Assembly: GCA_025455065.1 (NCBI GenBank) | Contig: JALONG010000005.1 | Span: forward strand, 1 to 64,000 | DNA from: Candidatus Kapaibacterium sp. | GTDB taxonomy: Bacteria; Bacteroidota; Ignavibacteria; Kapaibacteriales; UBA4661 | DNA: 64,000 nt | Direction of reading: 5' to 3' | Part shown: one piece after another, positions 44,691-53,097 of the stretch | How the letters are laid out: the number at the start of each line of letters is the position of its first letter | Position numbering within the stretch: position 1 is the stretch's first letter | Notes under the pieces: model-generated | Databases searched by the model: none | What the model was told of the DNA's origin: nothing | Seen by the model: the letters and a program-made list of their open reading frames with translations, nothing else | Made by a program: the position numbers and the translations under genes

Positions 44691-46100
44691 ATGGCAAAAC
44701 AGAATTACACGATTTTGATTGTTGATGACGACCCCGCCGTTCAAACGGCTTGTAGCGCACTGAGCGAGCACTACGAGAACGTCGTGTTTTTTAACGAACC
44801 GGACTATACAAAAGCCTTTGCTAATGTCGAAAAACTTCGCCCCGACCTTGTGTTGCTGGATGTCTATATGGGCGATAAAATGTGCTTTGATGCCTTAGAT
44901 ATGTTGCATGACAGGGGGCTGAAAATTCCGTCTATAATTATGACCGGCTCTTCCGATATTCGCATCGCCGTTCACGCCTTAAAATCCGGTGCAGAAGATT
45001 TTATCGTCAAACCTTTGGACCCGATTCAGGTAGAATCTGCCGTACAACGTGCTTTGCGGAATCATGATTTGCGCCGTCAAATGGACGTTTTGCAAGAACG
45101 CCTCCAAGAAGAAGAACAAAACGAACTGCTCGGAAACTCAGAAACCATGCGTCTAGTCAAGCAGTTTGCCGATATTTTCGCACAAACCGACGATACCACA
45201 GTCCTCATTTTAGGCGAATCCGGCACGGGCAAAGAACTTATGGCGCGGTATATTCACCGCCGTTCGCCTCGCGCAAGTGGTCCTTTTGTCTCGGTGAATT
45301 GCGGCGCTATTCCAAGAGAATTGGCAGAGAACGAACTTTTTGGCTATGAGCGCGGCGCATTTACGGGTGCTACGGAAAAAGTGAAGCAGGGCCGCTTTGA
45401 AATGGCACATAGAGGAACAATTTTGCTGGATGAAGTCGGTGAACTGAGTTATGAAATGCAGATTAAATTATTGCGCGTTTTGCAAGAACGTTCATTTTAT
45501 CGGCTTGGCGGCAATAAAGAAGTTTCGGTGAATGTGCGCGTCATTGCAGCAACAAACCGCAATTTGGAAAAAATGGTCGAAGAAGGAAAATTCCGCGAAG
45601 ACTTGTATTTCCGCCTCAATGTGGGAACAATTATGATGCCGCCGCTTCGGGAACGCCCGGGCGACATTATGCTTTTGGCAACGGCGTTTTTGAACGAGTT
45701 CAACAAAAAATTCGGTAAGCGCATTAGCGGCTTTACGCCTGACGCAATCGAAGCGCTGGAATCCTATGAATGGAAAGGTAACGTCCGCGAACTCCGCAAT
45801 GCGATTGAGCGCATAACGCTTTTAGAATCCGGCGACATGATAACGAAAGATTCCATTCGCTTTTTGCGCGTCGGCACAGGAACAGCGGCTTCGCTTACTC
45901 AACTCGCCAACGGACAGCACACGCTGACGCTCTCCAAGCAAGGTGCAGTACTGGAAAACGTCATGCGCGACCTTTTGGAACAGACCTTAAAACTCGCAGA
46001 AGGCAATCAAACCCAAGCCGCAAAAATGCTCGGCATCACCCGTGCAGTGCTGAAAACCCGCATGGAACAATTTGGCTTGGTTGGGAATGACGGTGAATAA
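44691..46100 (+). CDS. Sigma-54-dependent response regulator (NtrC family)
   Basis: A 469-residue transcription activator. Receiver domain 1-125 with D12/D13, phospho-acceptor D57 and K107; a coiled-coil linker; AAA+ domain with Walker A GESGTGKE (175-182), the sigma-54 contact loop GAFTGA (222-227), Walker B ILLDEVGEL and sensor residues in RLNVGTIMMPPLRERPGD; and a C-terminal Fis-type helix-turn-helix (TLKLAEGNQTQAAKMLGITRAVLKTRM). It therefore activates sigma-54 promoters when phosphorylated. No cognate kinase is adjacent. The start at MAKQNYTILIVDD is chosen over the upstream Met six codons earlier. Its targets are unknown; the small membrane protein upstream may be co-regulated. Confidence 0.93.
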   Translation: MAKQNYTILIVDDDPAVQTACSALSEHYENVVFFNEPDYTKAFANVEKLRPDLVLLDVYMGDKMCFDALDMLHDRGLKIPSIIMTGSSDIRIAVHALKSGAEDFIVKPLDPIQVESAVQRALRNHDLRRQMDVLQERLQEEEQNELLGNSETMRLVKQFADIFAQTDDTTVLILGESGTGKELMARYIHRRSPRASGPFVSVNCGAIPRELAENELFGYERGAFTGATEKVKQGRFEMAHRGTILLDEVGELSYEMQIKLLRVLQERSFYRLGGNKEVSVNVRVIAATNRNLEKMVEEGKFREDLYFRLNVGTIMMPPLRERPGDIMLLATAFLNEFNKKFGKRISGFTPDAIEALESYEWKGNVRELRNAIERITLLESGDMITKDSIRFLRVGTGTAASLTQLANGQHTLTLSKQGAVLENVMRDLLEQTLKLAEGNQTQAAKMLGITRAVLKTRMEQFGLVGNDGE

Positions 46101-46101
46101 A

Positions 46102-46138
46102 GAAATTTGATGAGGTATTTTTTTAAAACCTCAAATTT
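46102..46138. terminator. Weak hairpin between NtrC-family gene and purF
   Basis: TGAGGT (46111-46116) pairs with ACCTCA (46128-46133) around an A/T-rich loop, extended by AAATTT on each side with a bulge. Only 36 bases separate the two convergent genes, so a shared terminator is expected here. Confidence 0.4.
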
Positions 46139-47756
46139 AATTCTGCTCCGTCGAAAGTTTACCGCCGCTTGTGTCAATCGGCACGGGATATTTGCCCGTA
46201 AAACACGCCGTGCAGTATTCGGCATCTTGGGGAACGGATGCCAAAAGTTTTTCGACTGACAGATACCGCACAGAATCTGCCTCCACAGCTTTGGCAATTT
46301 CTTCTTCGTTATTGTGATATTGATTAGCGATGAGTTCTTCGCGGTCAGGAAAATCCATGCCGTATTGACAAGGATGCGTTACGGGCGGCGAAGAAATGCG
46401 CAAGTGTACCTCACGAGGACCGGCTTCGCGGACTAAACGCACGATAGAACGAGACGTAGTGCCACGTACAATCGAATCATCAATAAGCACCACTTTCCGA
46501 TTATTCAGCACTCCGCGCACAGTATTAAACTTCGTTTTTACCTTAAACTCACGCTGGTCTTGCCCGGGAGCAATAAAGGTGCGACCAACGTAATGACTGC
46601 GAATCAGTCCAATTTCGTACCGCGTCGGCACACCTTGTTTTGTGGCACTTTGCGCAAAGCCGATAGTAGCTGTGTTTGCGCTGTCCGGCACGGCTATTGC
46701 TCTCACGGGTTCAACGTCGTTATCCGGCAACACGGGGTGTTCTTCCGCAAGTGCCTTACCGAGTTTGCGGCGTACTTTATCCACGTTATGCCCGAAAATA
46801 CGGCTGTCGGGACGGGAAAAATAAATGTACTCAAAAATACAGTGACATGATTTTGGCGTAGTTTTTTCAATCGGAAATGACTTGATTTCTCCTGTTTCCA
46901 CGGTCATGCGGTCAATCATAATAATTTCGTTATGCCCCACTTCCCGCACAAATTCTGCACTGACAATATCCAACGCACACGTTTCCGAAACGACAAAATA
47001 GGCATATTCTTCCTTACCATTCATTTCTACTTTTTTCCGCCCGATGCACAAAGGGCGGAAACCATGCGGGTCTCTGGCAGCATAAAGCGCATTTTCGGTC
47101 AAAACAACGAGTGAATATGCGCCTTTGGCGGTGTGCAGCGATTCGTGAAGTTGCGCAAACTGCGTTTTTGCTTTGCTGCGAGCGATAAGATGCAAAAAAA
47201 GCTCGCTGTCGGTTGTGGTTTGAAAAATCGCACCGTCATTTTGAAGTTGTTCCCGCAAAAGCCGTGTATTGGTCAGGTTTCCATTATGTGCCAAAGCGAT
47301 ATTTCCCGCACGGTACTTAATCCAAAACGGCTGAATGTTCGCAATTTTTGAACTGCCGGTTGTGGAATAGCGATTATGCCCAATGGAAGCCGTTCCCGCC
47401 AAGTGTTCGGTTAAAATTCCCTGCTCCGAAAACACATCCAACACCAACCCCTCATCTTTATGCGCCGTGAAGCGGACTTTGCTATCGTCAAACGTCCGAG
47501 CGGCAACAATTCCTGCGGCTTCCTGACCGCGATGCTGCAAGGCGTGAAGCGCGTAGTACGTCATCAGCGCTGCCTGCGGATGATTAAAAACTCCCACAAC
47601 ACCGCAATTACACTGCGGTTTGTCTAAATTTTCCCGAAAACGCCGTAAAACCTCGGCTGCCGGGGATTCTTGCGAAGGAGAAAATGAGGCGGGATTCGTG
47701 AGATCCAATGGCTCTTCAAAGGGTTTAACGGGAGCAGTAGGGCGCTGCGAAGGCAT
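46137..47756 (-). CDS. purF: Amidophosphoribosyltransferase
   Basis: First committed enzyme of purine synthesis, transferring glutamine-derived ammonia onto PRPP. A 539-residue precursor whose mature N-terminal nucleophile is Cys51 in QCNCGVVGVFN, so a propeptide of about 50 residues would have to be removed; this is long compared with the roughly 11 residues of Bacillus PurF. Cys residues in KSCHCIF, RISSPPVTHPC and YCTAC suggest a Bacillus-type 4Fe-4S cluster. The PRPP-binding loop VVLIDDSIVRGTTS is intact. The start at MPSQRP is chosen because the upstream open frame overlaps dnaX. It follows dnaX by 134 bases and probably shares its transcript. Confidence 0.95.
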   Translation of the reverse strand: MPSQRPTAPVKPFEEPLDLTNPASFSPSQESPAAEVLRRFRENLDKPQCNCGVVGVFNHPQAALMTYYALHALQHRGQEAAGIVAARTFDDSKVRFTAHKDEGLVLDVFSEQGILTEHLAGTASIGHNRYSTTGSSKIANIQPFWIKYRAGNIALAHNGNLTNTRLLREQLQNDGAIFQTTTDSELFLHLIARSKAKTQFAQLHESLHTAKGAYSLVVLTENALYAARDPHGFRPLCIGRKKVEMNGKEEYAYFVVSETCALDIVSAEFVREVGHNEIIMIDRMTVETGEIKSFPIEKTTPKSCHCIFEYIYFSRPDSRIFGHNVDKVRRKLGKALAEEHPVLPDNDVEPVRAIAVPDSANTATIGFAQSATKQGVPTRYEIGLIRSHYVGRTFIAPGQDQREFKVKTKFNTVRGVLNNRKVVLIDDSIVRGTTSRSIVRLVREAGPREVHLRISSPPVTHPCQYGMDFPDREELIANQYHNNEEEIAKAVEADSVRYLSVEKLLASVPQDAEYCTACFTGKYPVPIDTSGGKLSTEQN

Positions 47757-47890
47757 GATGGGTGTGAAAATGATGGTGAAAAATGCGAAGTCATTGCTTG
47801 GAGCGGCTGGTAATTGCAAGACCAAACCACACACAAAATTACGAAAATTGCTTTGGCTGCGATGCAGAATAATTGCCCTACTCACACAAA

Positions 47891-49843
47891 TCACCCCCGA
47901 ATCGGCACGGCGACGGCATCAAACAGTTCTACAATCATTTTGTCTAAATCGGGTAATTCTGCTTTGGGCTGTTGTTGTGCGCTTGGCGCAGCGCTGCTCT
48001 TGTTTTCACTATCGCCATTGGCAAGGGGAAAATCTGTGGGAAATAGTGGGGAAAATTCGTTCAAAGGCTCTTCCGTGCTGAACAGTGAAGCCGTTTTGTC
48101 TTGCGAACCGCCTTGTACGCGCACCCCAACGTCATTGCCAAATGCTGCGGTCAAAATTTGCCGTAGTTGCGCTTGCTTTTCCACGAGTTTATCGGCAACA
48201 AAACCCATTGCACAGTGGAAAATAATCTCACCGTCATTACAACCGGCACGCACCATTTCCGGTTGTTGGATATAGGTTTTAACGGCTGCATCGGTCGTTT
48301 CATCATCGGTAAGCACCTGTAACCAGCGCTGTTGAAGGTCGGCAGCAGAAACAAAACGTTTTGGTGTGGGTTTTCCAACGGTTTCAACAGGATCTCCCAA
48401 CTTCTCCCCAACGTTTTCCACATTTTTGGGGTTTTCCCCAACGTTTTCCACACTTTTTCCCTCAATCTTTTTTCCCTCAACTTCGCTTGCAAAAGGATTT
48501 GCTTGAGGTTGAGAAGTATTATTTGATGGAGCAATATTGTGTTGTTGAGAAATCGAACTATGCGTTTCAGCCTCAAAACCCAGATTTGACACGGTTTGTG
48601 GACGCTCTTGCGGAACTTGGGCAGGAATGATTTTTTGCGGAGTAGGCGCGAAAACCTGACCAATGCTTAGTTCTCCTTGCTCAAGTTTTTTTTTTAGCTC
48701 GGCTAGTTCAGCGAGAAGTTCGGAGATTTGGACTGCGGAATCAAGTTTTGCCATTTGCACCAATGCAAATTCAAAGCGCAACCGAGGCTGCGGAGCAAAG
48801 CGCAACGCCTGTTCGGTGTTCATAATTATCGTCATAAATTGCAGCGTATCGGCTTGCGTAAAGTGCGCAGCTTCGGCGATATACTGTTCGCGGTGAAGTT
48901 TCGAGGCTTCAATGAGTGTGCTGCTCTGCGTCGCCAGCACAGTAAGAATGTTGCGAAAATGCTCCGCAAGCCCGTGCAGACACTCTTGCAAGTCGTAACC
49001 CCGCATAAACACTTCGCGGGCAATGCCTAAAATCGTTGCAACGTCGTGCTGACGAATCGCCCGACCCAAGGTGAAGTAAAATTCGGTGTCAATAAGGTTT
49101 AATGCCTCATTGACGCGGGAATACTCGACATCGCGTCCGCAAAAAGCAATCACTTGGTCGAAAATACTCTGCGAATCACGCATGGAGCCGTCGCCTTTTT
49201 TACCGATAATTGCCAGCGATTCGTCGTCAATCCTTATTCCTTCTTGCGTGGCGATGTGCCTTAGTTGTGCGGCAATTTCGTCAATTTGCATTCGCCGAAA
49301 ATCAAAACGCTGGCAACGGCTTAAAATCGTCGCCGGAACTTTGTGCGGCTCTGTGGTGGCGAAAACAAACAGCAAATGGCGCGGCGGCTCTTCAAGCGTT
49401 TTGAGAAGCGCGTTAAATGCCGATGTGGAAAGCATATGCACCTCGTCAATGATATACATTTTATACTCACCTTTGACAGGCGGATACTTGGCATTTTCGC
49501 GGAGTTTGCGAATATCATCCACGCTGTTGTTCGATGCACCGTCAATTTCAATCACATCTAAGGAGCGCCCCGTGTTGATTTCCACACACGACGGACACGT
49601 GTTACATGGCTCAAAATCTGCTCCGGGATTTTCACAATTCACCGCTTTGGCGAGAATGCGTGCGGTTGTTGTTTTCCCAACACCACGCGGACCATTGAAA
49701 ATATAGGCGTGGTGAATCCGCTTTGATTCCACCGCGTTGCGCAGCGTCCGCGAAACGTGTTCTTGACCAACCACATCGGCAAAGCGCTGTGGTCGCCACT
49801 TGCGGGCTGTAACGATGTACTGTTCTTGAGGTGTGTCGGGCAT
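47891..49843 (-). CDS. dnaX: DNA polymerase III subunits gamma and tau
   Basis: Clamp-loader ATPase and replisome organiser, 650 residues as tau. Walker A GPRGVGKT (51-58), zinc site Cys70, Cys80, Cys83 and Cys86, Walker B IDEVHMLS, and the sensor region FATTEPHKVPATILSRCQRF are all present. Domain III ends near residue 375. An A10 run at codons 383-386 offers a frameshift or transcript-slippage site (separate entry) that would yield a shorter gamma form. The tau-specific part (about 387-650) is Gln/Glu/Pro-rich with three VENVGE-like repeats before a basic, more ordered C-terminal domain. It is followed by purF and preceded by two membrane-protein genes. Confidence 0.95.
   Translation of the reverse strand: MPDTPQEQYIVTARKWRPQRFADVVGQEHVSRTLRNAVESKRIHHAYIFNGPRGVGKTTTARILAKAVNCENPGADFEPCNTCPSCVEINTGRSLDVIEIDGASNNSVDDIRKLRENAKYPPVKGEYKMYIIDEVHMLSTSAFNALLKTLEEPPRHLLFVFATTEPHKVPATILSRCQRFDFRRMQIDEIAAQLRHIATQEGIRIDDESLAIIGKKGDGSMRDSQSIFDQVIAFCGRDVEYSRVNEALNLIDTEFYFTLGRAIRQHDVATILGIAREVFMRGYDLQECLHGLAEHFRNILTVLATQSSTLIEASKLHREQYIAEAAHFTQADTLQFMTIIMNTEQALRFAPQPRLRFEFALVQMAKLDSAVQISELLAELAELKKKLEQGELSIGQVFAPTPQKIIPAQVPQERPQTVSNLGFEAETHSSISQQHNIAPSNNTSQPQANPFASEVEGKKIEGKSVENVGENPKNVENVGEKLGDPVETVGKPTPKRFVSAADLQQRWLQVLTDDETTDAAVKTYIQQPEMVRAGCNDGEIIFHCAMGFVADKLVEKQAQLRQILTAAFGNDVGVRVQGGSQDKTASLFSTEEPLNEFSPLFPTDFPLANGDSENKSSAAPSAQQQPKAELPDLDKMIVELFDAVAVPIRG
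48683..48697 (-). promoter_or_regulatory. A10 slippery site for gamma/tau production in dnaX
   Basis: On the minus strand the codons read CTA AAA AAA AAA CTT (residues 383-387), i.e. ten consecutive A (48695-48686). A -1 shift, or one extra A in the transcript, leads straight to ACT TGA, adding one residue and then stopping, to give a 387-residue product; loss of one A stops after a few codons at TAA. In Thermus thermophilus a similar A9 run produces gamma by transcript slippage, and in E. coli a ribosomal -1 shift does so. Confidence 0.7.
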
Positions 49844-49959
49844 AATTCAAATTCCAAATTTCGGGGAGCAGTAAAGGGTAAATTCAAGTGGTTAATGGAG
49901 GGGTATTCTTGCGGCACAAAATTAGTAAAAAACTCAACGAAGCGTGAGGAAAATGGAGA

Positions 49960-50682
49960 TTACTGCGTCCGAACAAGAAAAAACAACGCAACTATCAGCG
50001 CCCCCGACAAAATCACAATCGCTGGTTCGGCAATTTGCTTCCAAAAATTGGGCTTTGCTTCCGGTAGCGACGAGGCGGCAAAGGCGTATTGCTTGCTTTC
50101 CAGCGCAGAAACGCTTTGTCGGGGAATGGTGTCACGGTACTGTTCTTGAACAGTTTCGAGGGGTTGGACGGCACCGTCGCTTGTTTCGACTGTTCCCGCA
50201 ATGGCGCAGGAAATTTCACGTACAACCATATCAAACTCATTTTGCACACCAAAATAGCGTGTTGCCAATTCGGTTATGCGCAGCGAAAGTTTCGTGCGAT
50301 GCGCGGCAAGACTGTCTTGTGGGCGAAAACGTTTCAGTTTTTTGAACTCGGAAAAAAGCGCTGTTTCCAGCATCCATGCGCCTTCGTGCTGTAAAGGGGT
50401 TACATACAGCGTGTCTTGAGGAAAAAGCGGGGTGCGAAGTTGTTTGACAATACGGCGAGAGGACTGACGCAAAAGTGTATCACAAATGTCGAGGTTTTTC
50501 GCTGAAGCGCTTGATTGCTGTTGCTGCGCTGGTGATTGCTGTGCCGATGATTGCTGTGCCGATGATTGCTGTGCAGGAAGTGATGCCAAAGCGCACAGCA
50601 CAAAAAACACACTAACAATAACTCGCCAAAGCAAGGTTTGATGAGTTAAAGCGCCATTTGGTGTTGTGGTGTTCAACAGCAT
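49960..50682 (-). CDS. Unrecognised exported protein with C-terminal membrane anchor
   Basis: A 240-residue protein. It begins with a signal-peptide-like hydrophobic segment (about residues 20-36, VIVSVFFVLCALASLPAQ), followed by a low-complexity Gln/Ser/Ala tract made of tandem copies of QQSSA/QQSPA, a folded-looking middle (about 65-200) and a single C-terminal hydrophobic helix ending in VALFFLVRTQ. This predicts a periplasmic domain anchored at its C-terminus. The family is not recognised. It starts 17 bases after the PH-like gene and precedes dnaX by 116 bases, so it is part of a minus-strand gene string. The DNA in the Gln tract is a short tandem repeat and could vary in length between strains. 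Confidence 0.7.
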   Translation of the reverse strand: MLLNTTTPNGALTHQTLLWRVIVSVFFVLCALASLPAQQSSAQQSSAQQSPAQQQQSSASAKNLDICDTLLRQSSRRIVKQLRTPLFPQDTLYVTPLQHEGAWMLETALFSEFKKLKRFRPQDSLAAHRTKLSLRITELATRYFGVQNEFDMVVREISCAIAGTVETSDGAVQPLETVQEQYRDTIPRQSVSALESKQYAFAASSLPEAKPNFWKQIAEPAIVILSGALIVALFFLVRTQ

Positions 50683-50699
50683 AGTTATCCACTGCCGAA

Positions 50700-51221
50700 C
50701 TAGTTAGAGGGAGAAGATTTAGCAGCAAGGCGGCGTTTGAGCGCAATAAGCGCTTGCACAAGTTCCTGTTCGCGGTCATACAGCGAAGGACGGACGCGCA
50801 GAAGGCGGCGACGTGAGCGGAGGCGAATTTTTACCACTTTGTGCGCACCCCGCACCTTGAGTATTTTTTGTTTGCCAATCGAAATAACGTCAATGTCGGA
50901 TTGGTGAAAGGTGCGAGTGCGGAAGCGATTTGTGAAGCGCAAATAGGTTTCGCCGACGATAATAGAGCGCCGCGTAAACCAATTCCCCAGCGACCAAACG
51001 CACGAACCCAGCACCAATGCGCCCAGCACAACGACAATCGGGTCTTGCAGCGTGAGCGTGATTGAGCCGTCCCAAAACGTCCCGCGCACCAGCGCATACC
51101 CAATCAGCGCTAAGGCGTACATTGCAATGGCTTGCCAATAAAAATCCATCCGAAGCGGAAACTCGCGTTCGGTGGGGTTTTGGCTGCGAGCCGTGTATTC
51201 AAGCGTTTCAGAGGCGTTCAT
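50700..51221 (-). CDS. PH-like domain membrane protein
   Basis: A 173-residue protein with two hydrophobic segments (about residues 29-48 and 62-84) followed by a bacterial PH-like domain (about 85-150): SIIVGETYLRFTNRFRTRTFHQSDIDVISIGKQ is the typical beginning, where a hydrophobic strand is followed by a turn and another strand. A basic tail (IRLRSRRRLLRVRPS) follows. Similar proteins (DUF304/bPH families) are widespread membrane proteins with unknown role. It lies 17 bases before the exported protein gene, suggesting an operon, and the pair probably acts at the inner membrane. Confidence 0.7.
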   Translation of the reverse strand: MNASETLEYTARSQNPTEREFPLRMDFYWQAIAMYALALIGYALVRGTFWDGSITLTLQDPIVVVLGALVLGSCVWSLGNWFTRRSIIVGETYLRFTNRFRTRTFHQSDIDVISIGKQKILKVRGAHKVVKIRLRSRRRLLRVRPSLYDREQELVQALIALKRRLAAKSSPSN

Positions 51222-51339
51222 ATCGCTGTAATTTTGTAGGAAAGGATTCGGGCTGTTAAATTACGGATTTTTTGCAAGCGAACAATGCTTAACTTAAATA
51301 CGTAATTCTTGTTAACCCTTTTGAGGGATCCCCCTTCAC

Positions 51340-52146
51340 TCACCGTCCCACAAACTTCGGTGCTTGTTTGGTGGCAAACGCCATCAGTCCGATTGTACAA
51401 TCTTCGCTGTTTCCTGCGACTTCCTGCATATCTGCTTCCATATCCAACACCTCGTCAAGCGACATTCTCAGCGCTTTTTGGAGCATTTCTTTCACAAGCC
51501 CGAGTGTTTTGGTCGGTGCTGCTGCAAGGCGTTCTCCCATTGATTTGAGGGCATTGTCAAAATCCGCCGCAGGCACAACACGATTGACCAAGCCCATTTG
51601 AAGCGCTGTTTGAGCGTCCATCGGCTCATTCAACGCGGCAAATTCAAACGCCTGCGGGTAGTTCATCATTCGTGCCAGAAAGTACGTTCCGCCCGAATCC
51701 GGTACAAGAGCAATACCCGTAAACCCTTCCACCAAACGTGCTTCCGCATTCATAATGCGCATATCGGCGGCAAGGGCGATTGCTAAACCCGCTCCGGCTG
51801 CAACGCCGTTAATGCCTGCCAAAATCGGCTTCGGGAGGTTTTTCATTGCGCGAATGATAGGATTGTAGCCGTGTTGAATCATTCCGCGAAAATCAATCTT
51901 CCCGTTTTTACTCAGTTCCATTGCCTCCTTCAAATCCTGACCGGACGAAAAGGCTTTACCGCTTCCGCGCAGCACAACGGCGCGGACGGCTTCGTCTTTT
52001 GCTGCATCGTGGTTAATGGCGTGGGCGAGTTCTTTTTTGAGAGCGCTGTTAAAGGCGTTATAGACATCGGGGCGGTTCAGCGTGATAGTTGCTACGCCGT
52101 TTTCGACCGAATACGTGAGCGTTTCGTAGGTGGATGTTTGGTGCAT
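51340..52146 (-). CDS. Enoyl-CoA hydratase/isomerase family protein (PaaG-like)
   Basis: A 268-residue crotonase-fold enzyme. The oxyanion-hole sequences are SGKAFSSGQDLKE and GVAAGAGLAIALAAD, and the acidic position reads ALVPDSGGTYFLARMM, with Asp as in PaaG (ring-1,2-epoxyphenylacetyl-CoA isomerase) rather than the Glu of classical hydratases. It may act in phenylacetate breakdown or as a general delta3,delta2-enoyl-CoA isomerase, but no other paa gene is in the window. The start at MHQTSTYETLTYSV follows family N-termini; the frame extends 26 codons upstream without homology. It is 118 bases upstream of the PH-like gene on the same strand. Confidence 0.88.
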   Translation of the reverse strand: MHQTSTYETLTYSVENGVATITLNRPDVYNAFNSALKKELAHAINHDAAKDEAVRAVVLRGSGKAFSSGQDLKEAMELSKNGKIDFRGMIQHGYNPIIRAMKNLPKPILAGINGVAAGAGLAIALAADMRIMNAEARLVEGFTGIALVPDSGGTYFLARMMNYPQAFEFAALNEPMDAQTALQMGLVNRVVPAADFDNALKSMGERLAAAPTKTLGLVKEMLQKALRMSLDEVLDMEADMQEVAGNSEDCTIGLMAFATKQAPKFVGR

Positions 52147-52256
52147 GGTTTTGGTGGGAAAAGTCGGAGTAAAGCAGTTTTGGAAATTGGCGGGAAAATT
52201 AGAGAAAAGCCCCGTCAAAACCAAGTGCGATGTGCATAAAATCTCTTTGCAACGAT

Positions 52257-52970
52257 TTACTTCTCACCCAAAACCAAGGAAACATTCAGCGAAACAAAGG
52301 TGCGATTGAGTTCATTGGCTTCGCGCAAAAGCAAGTTCGCCCAATGATACCGTACCGAAATATCCGCACCAAGCCCGAAAATCGTTGCTTCCACACCCAA
52401 TGCCGCGCTTGCGCCCACTCTGCCTAACGTCGTTTGAATGCTTTGAAGACCGCTTGTCGGCTGCACATTATCGTTTTGCAACACCATGAGATTATACGAG
52501 CCTTCTCCGGCAATGTAGGCATGAAGAATCAGCAATGATAAAAAGCGATATTCAAACCCCAAACCAAGCGGAATAAAGGTTTGCGAAACTTTGACCGATG
52601 TTGCAGACTGTGGTAACGACGGGTCATAGACAGAAAAAATCGGCGTTTCAAATTGATGAATACCGGCAGAAAGCGTGAATCCACGCCCTTTTTCAAGCGA
52701 AAGCAAATACCGCCCTGCAATGTGATAGCCCAGATTTTGCCCCTGCGGAACGGGATAGACAAAAACTCCGCCTTGCGGCAATGCAAAGCGCACGGCGACA
52801 ATTTGGTCGAAGGGTGCGGAAATACCACCGCCAAAACGAAAACTTTGCGCCAAAACATTTCCCCCGCATCCAAGAAGAATTACGGTGCAAAAAAGCACAA
52901 AAAAGCGCTTAAAACCTATACTTTGTCGCTGTTGTTGTACTGACCAAGAGTGCTGTTTGAAGAGTGTCAT
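52257..52970 (-). CDS. Probable outer-membrane beta-barrel protein
   Basis: A 237-residue exported protein. The N-terminus has a hydrophobic segment (FFVLFCTVILLGCGGNVLAQ) that could be a signal peptide or lipoprotein signal with Cys near residue 35. The mature part shows alternating hydrophobic-polar strands and aromatic girdle residues, such as YFSAGIHQFETPIFSVYD and PLGLGFEYRFLSLLILHAYIAGEGSYNLM, typical of small outer-membrane beta barrels; it ends in the strand FVSLNVSLVLGEK. AAGGAG lies 6 bases before the ATG. No specific family is recognised. It is the first gene of a minus-strand run and diverges from the lolD-like gene. Confidence 0.65.
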   Translation of the reverse strand: MTLFKQHSWSVQQQRQSIGFKRFFVLFCTVILLGCGGNVLAQSFRFGGGISAPFDQIVAVRFALPQGGVFVYPVPQGQNLGYHIAGRYLLSLEKGRGFTLSAGIHQFETPIFSVYDPSLPQSATSVKVSQTFIPLGLGFEYRFLSLLILHAYIAGEGSYNLMVLQNDNVQPTSGLQSIQTTLGRVGASAALGVEATIFGLGADISVRYHWANLLLREANELNRTFVSLNVSLVLGEK

Positions 52971-53097
52971 TTGTTTCTCCTTGCGGCTTGTGGTGGAAAG
53001 TCCGATATTTGCGTGTGGTTGTTCTCAGAAAAAGACCTCACACAATAATTCGTTACAATCATCGTTTCATGCTTTTCGACTTTATTCTGCAAGAATC

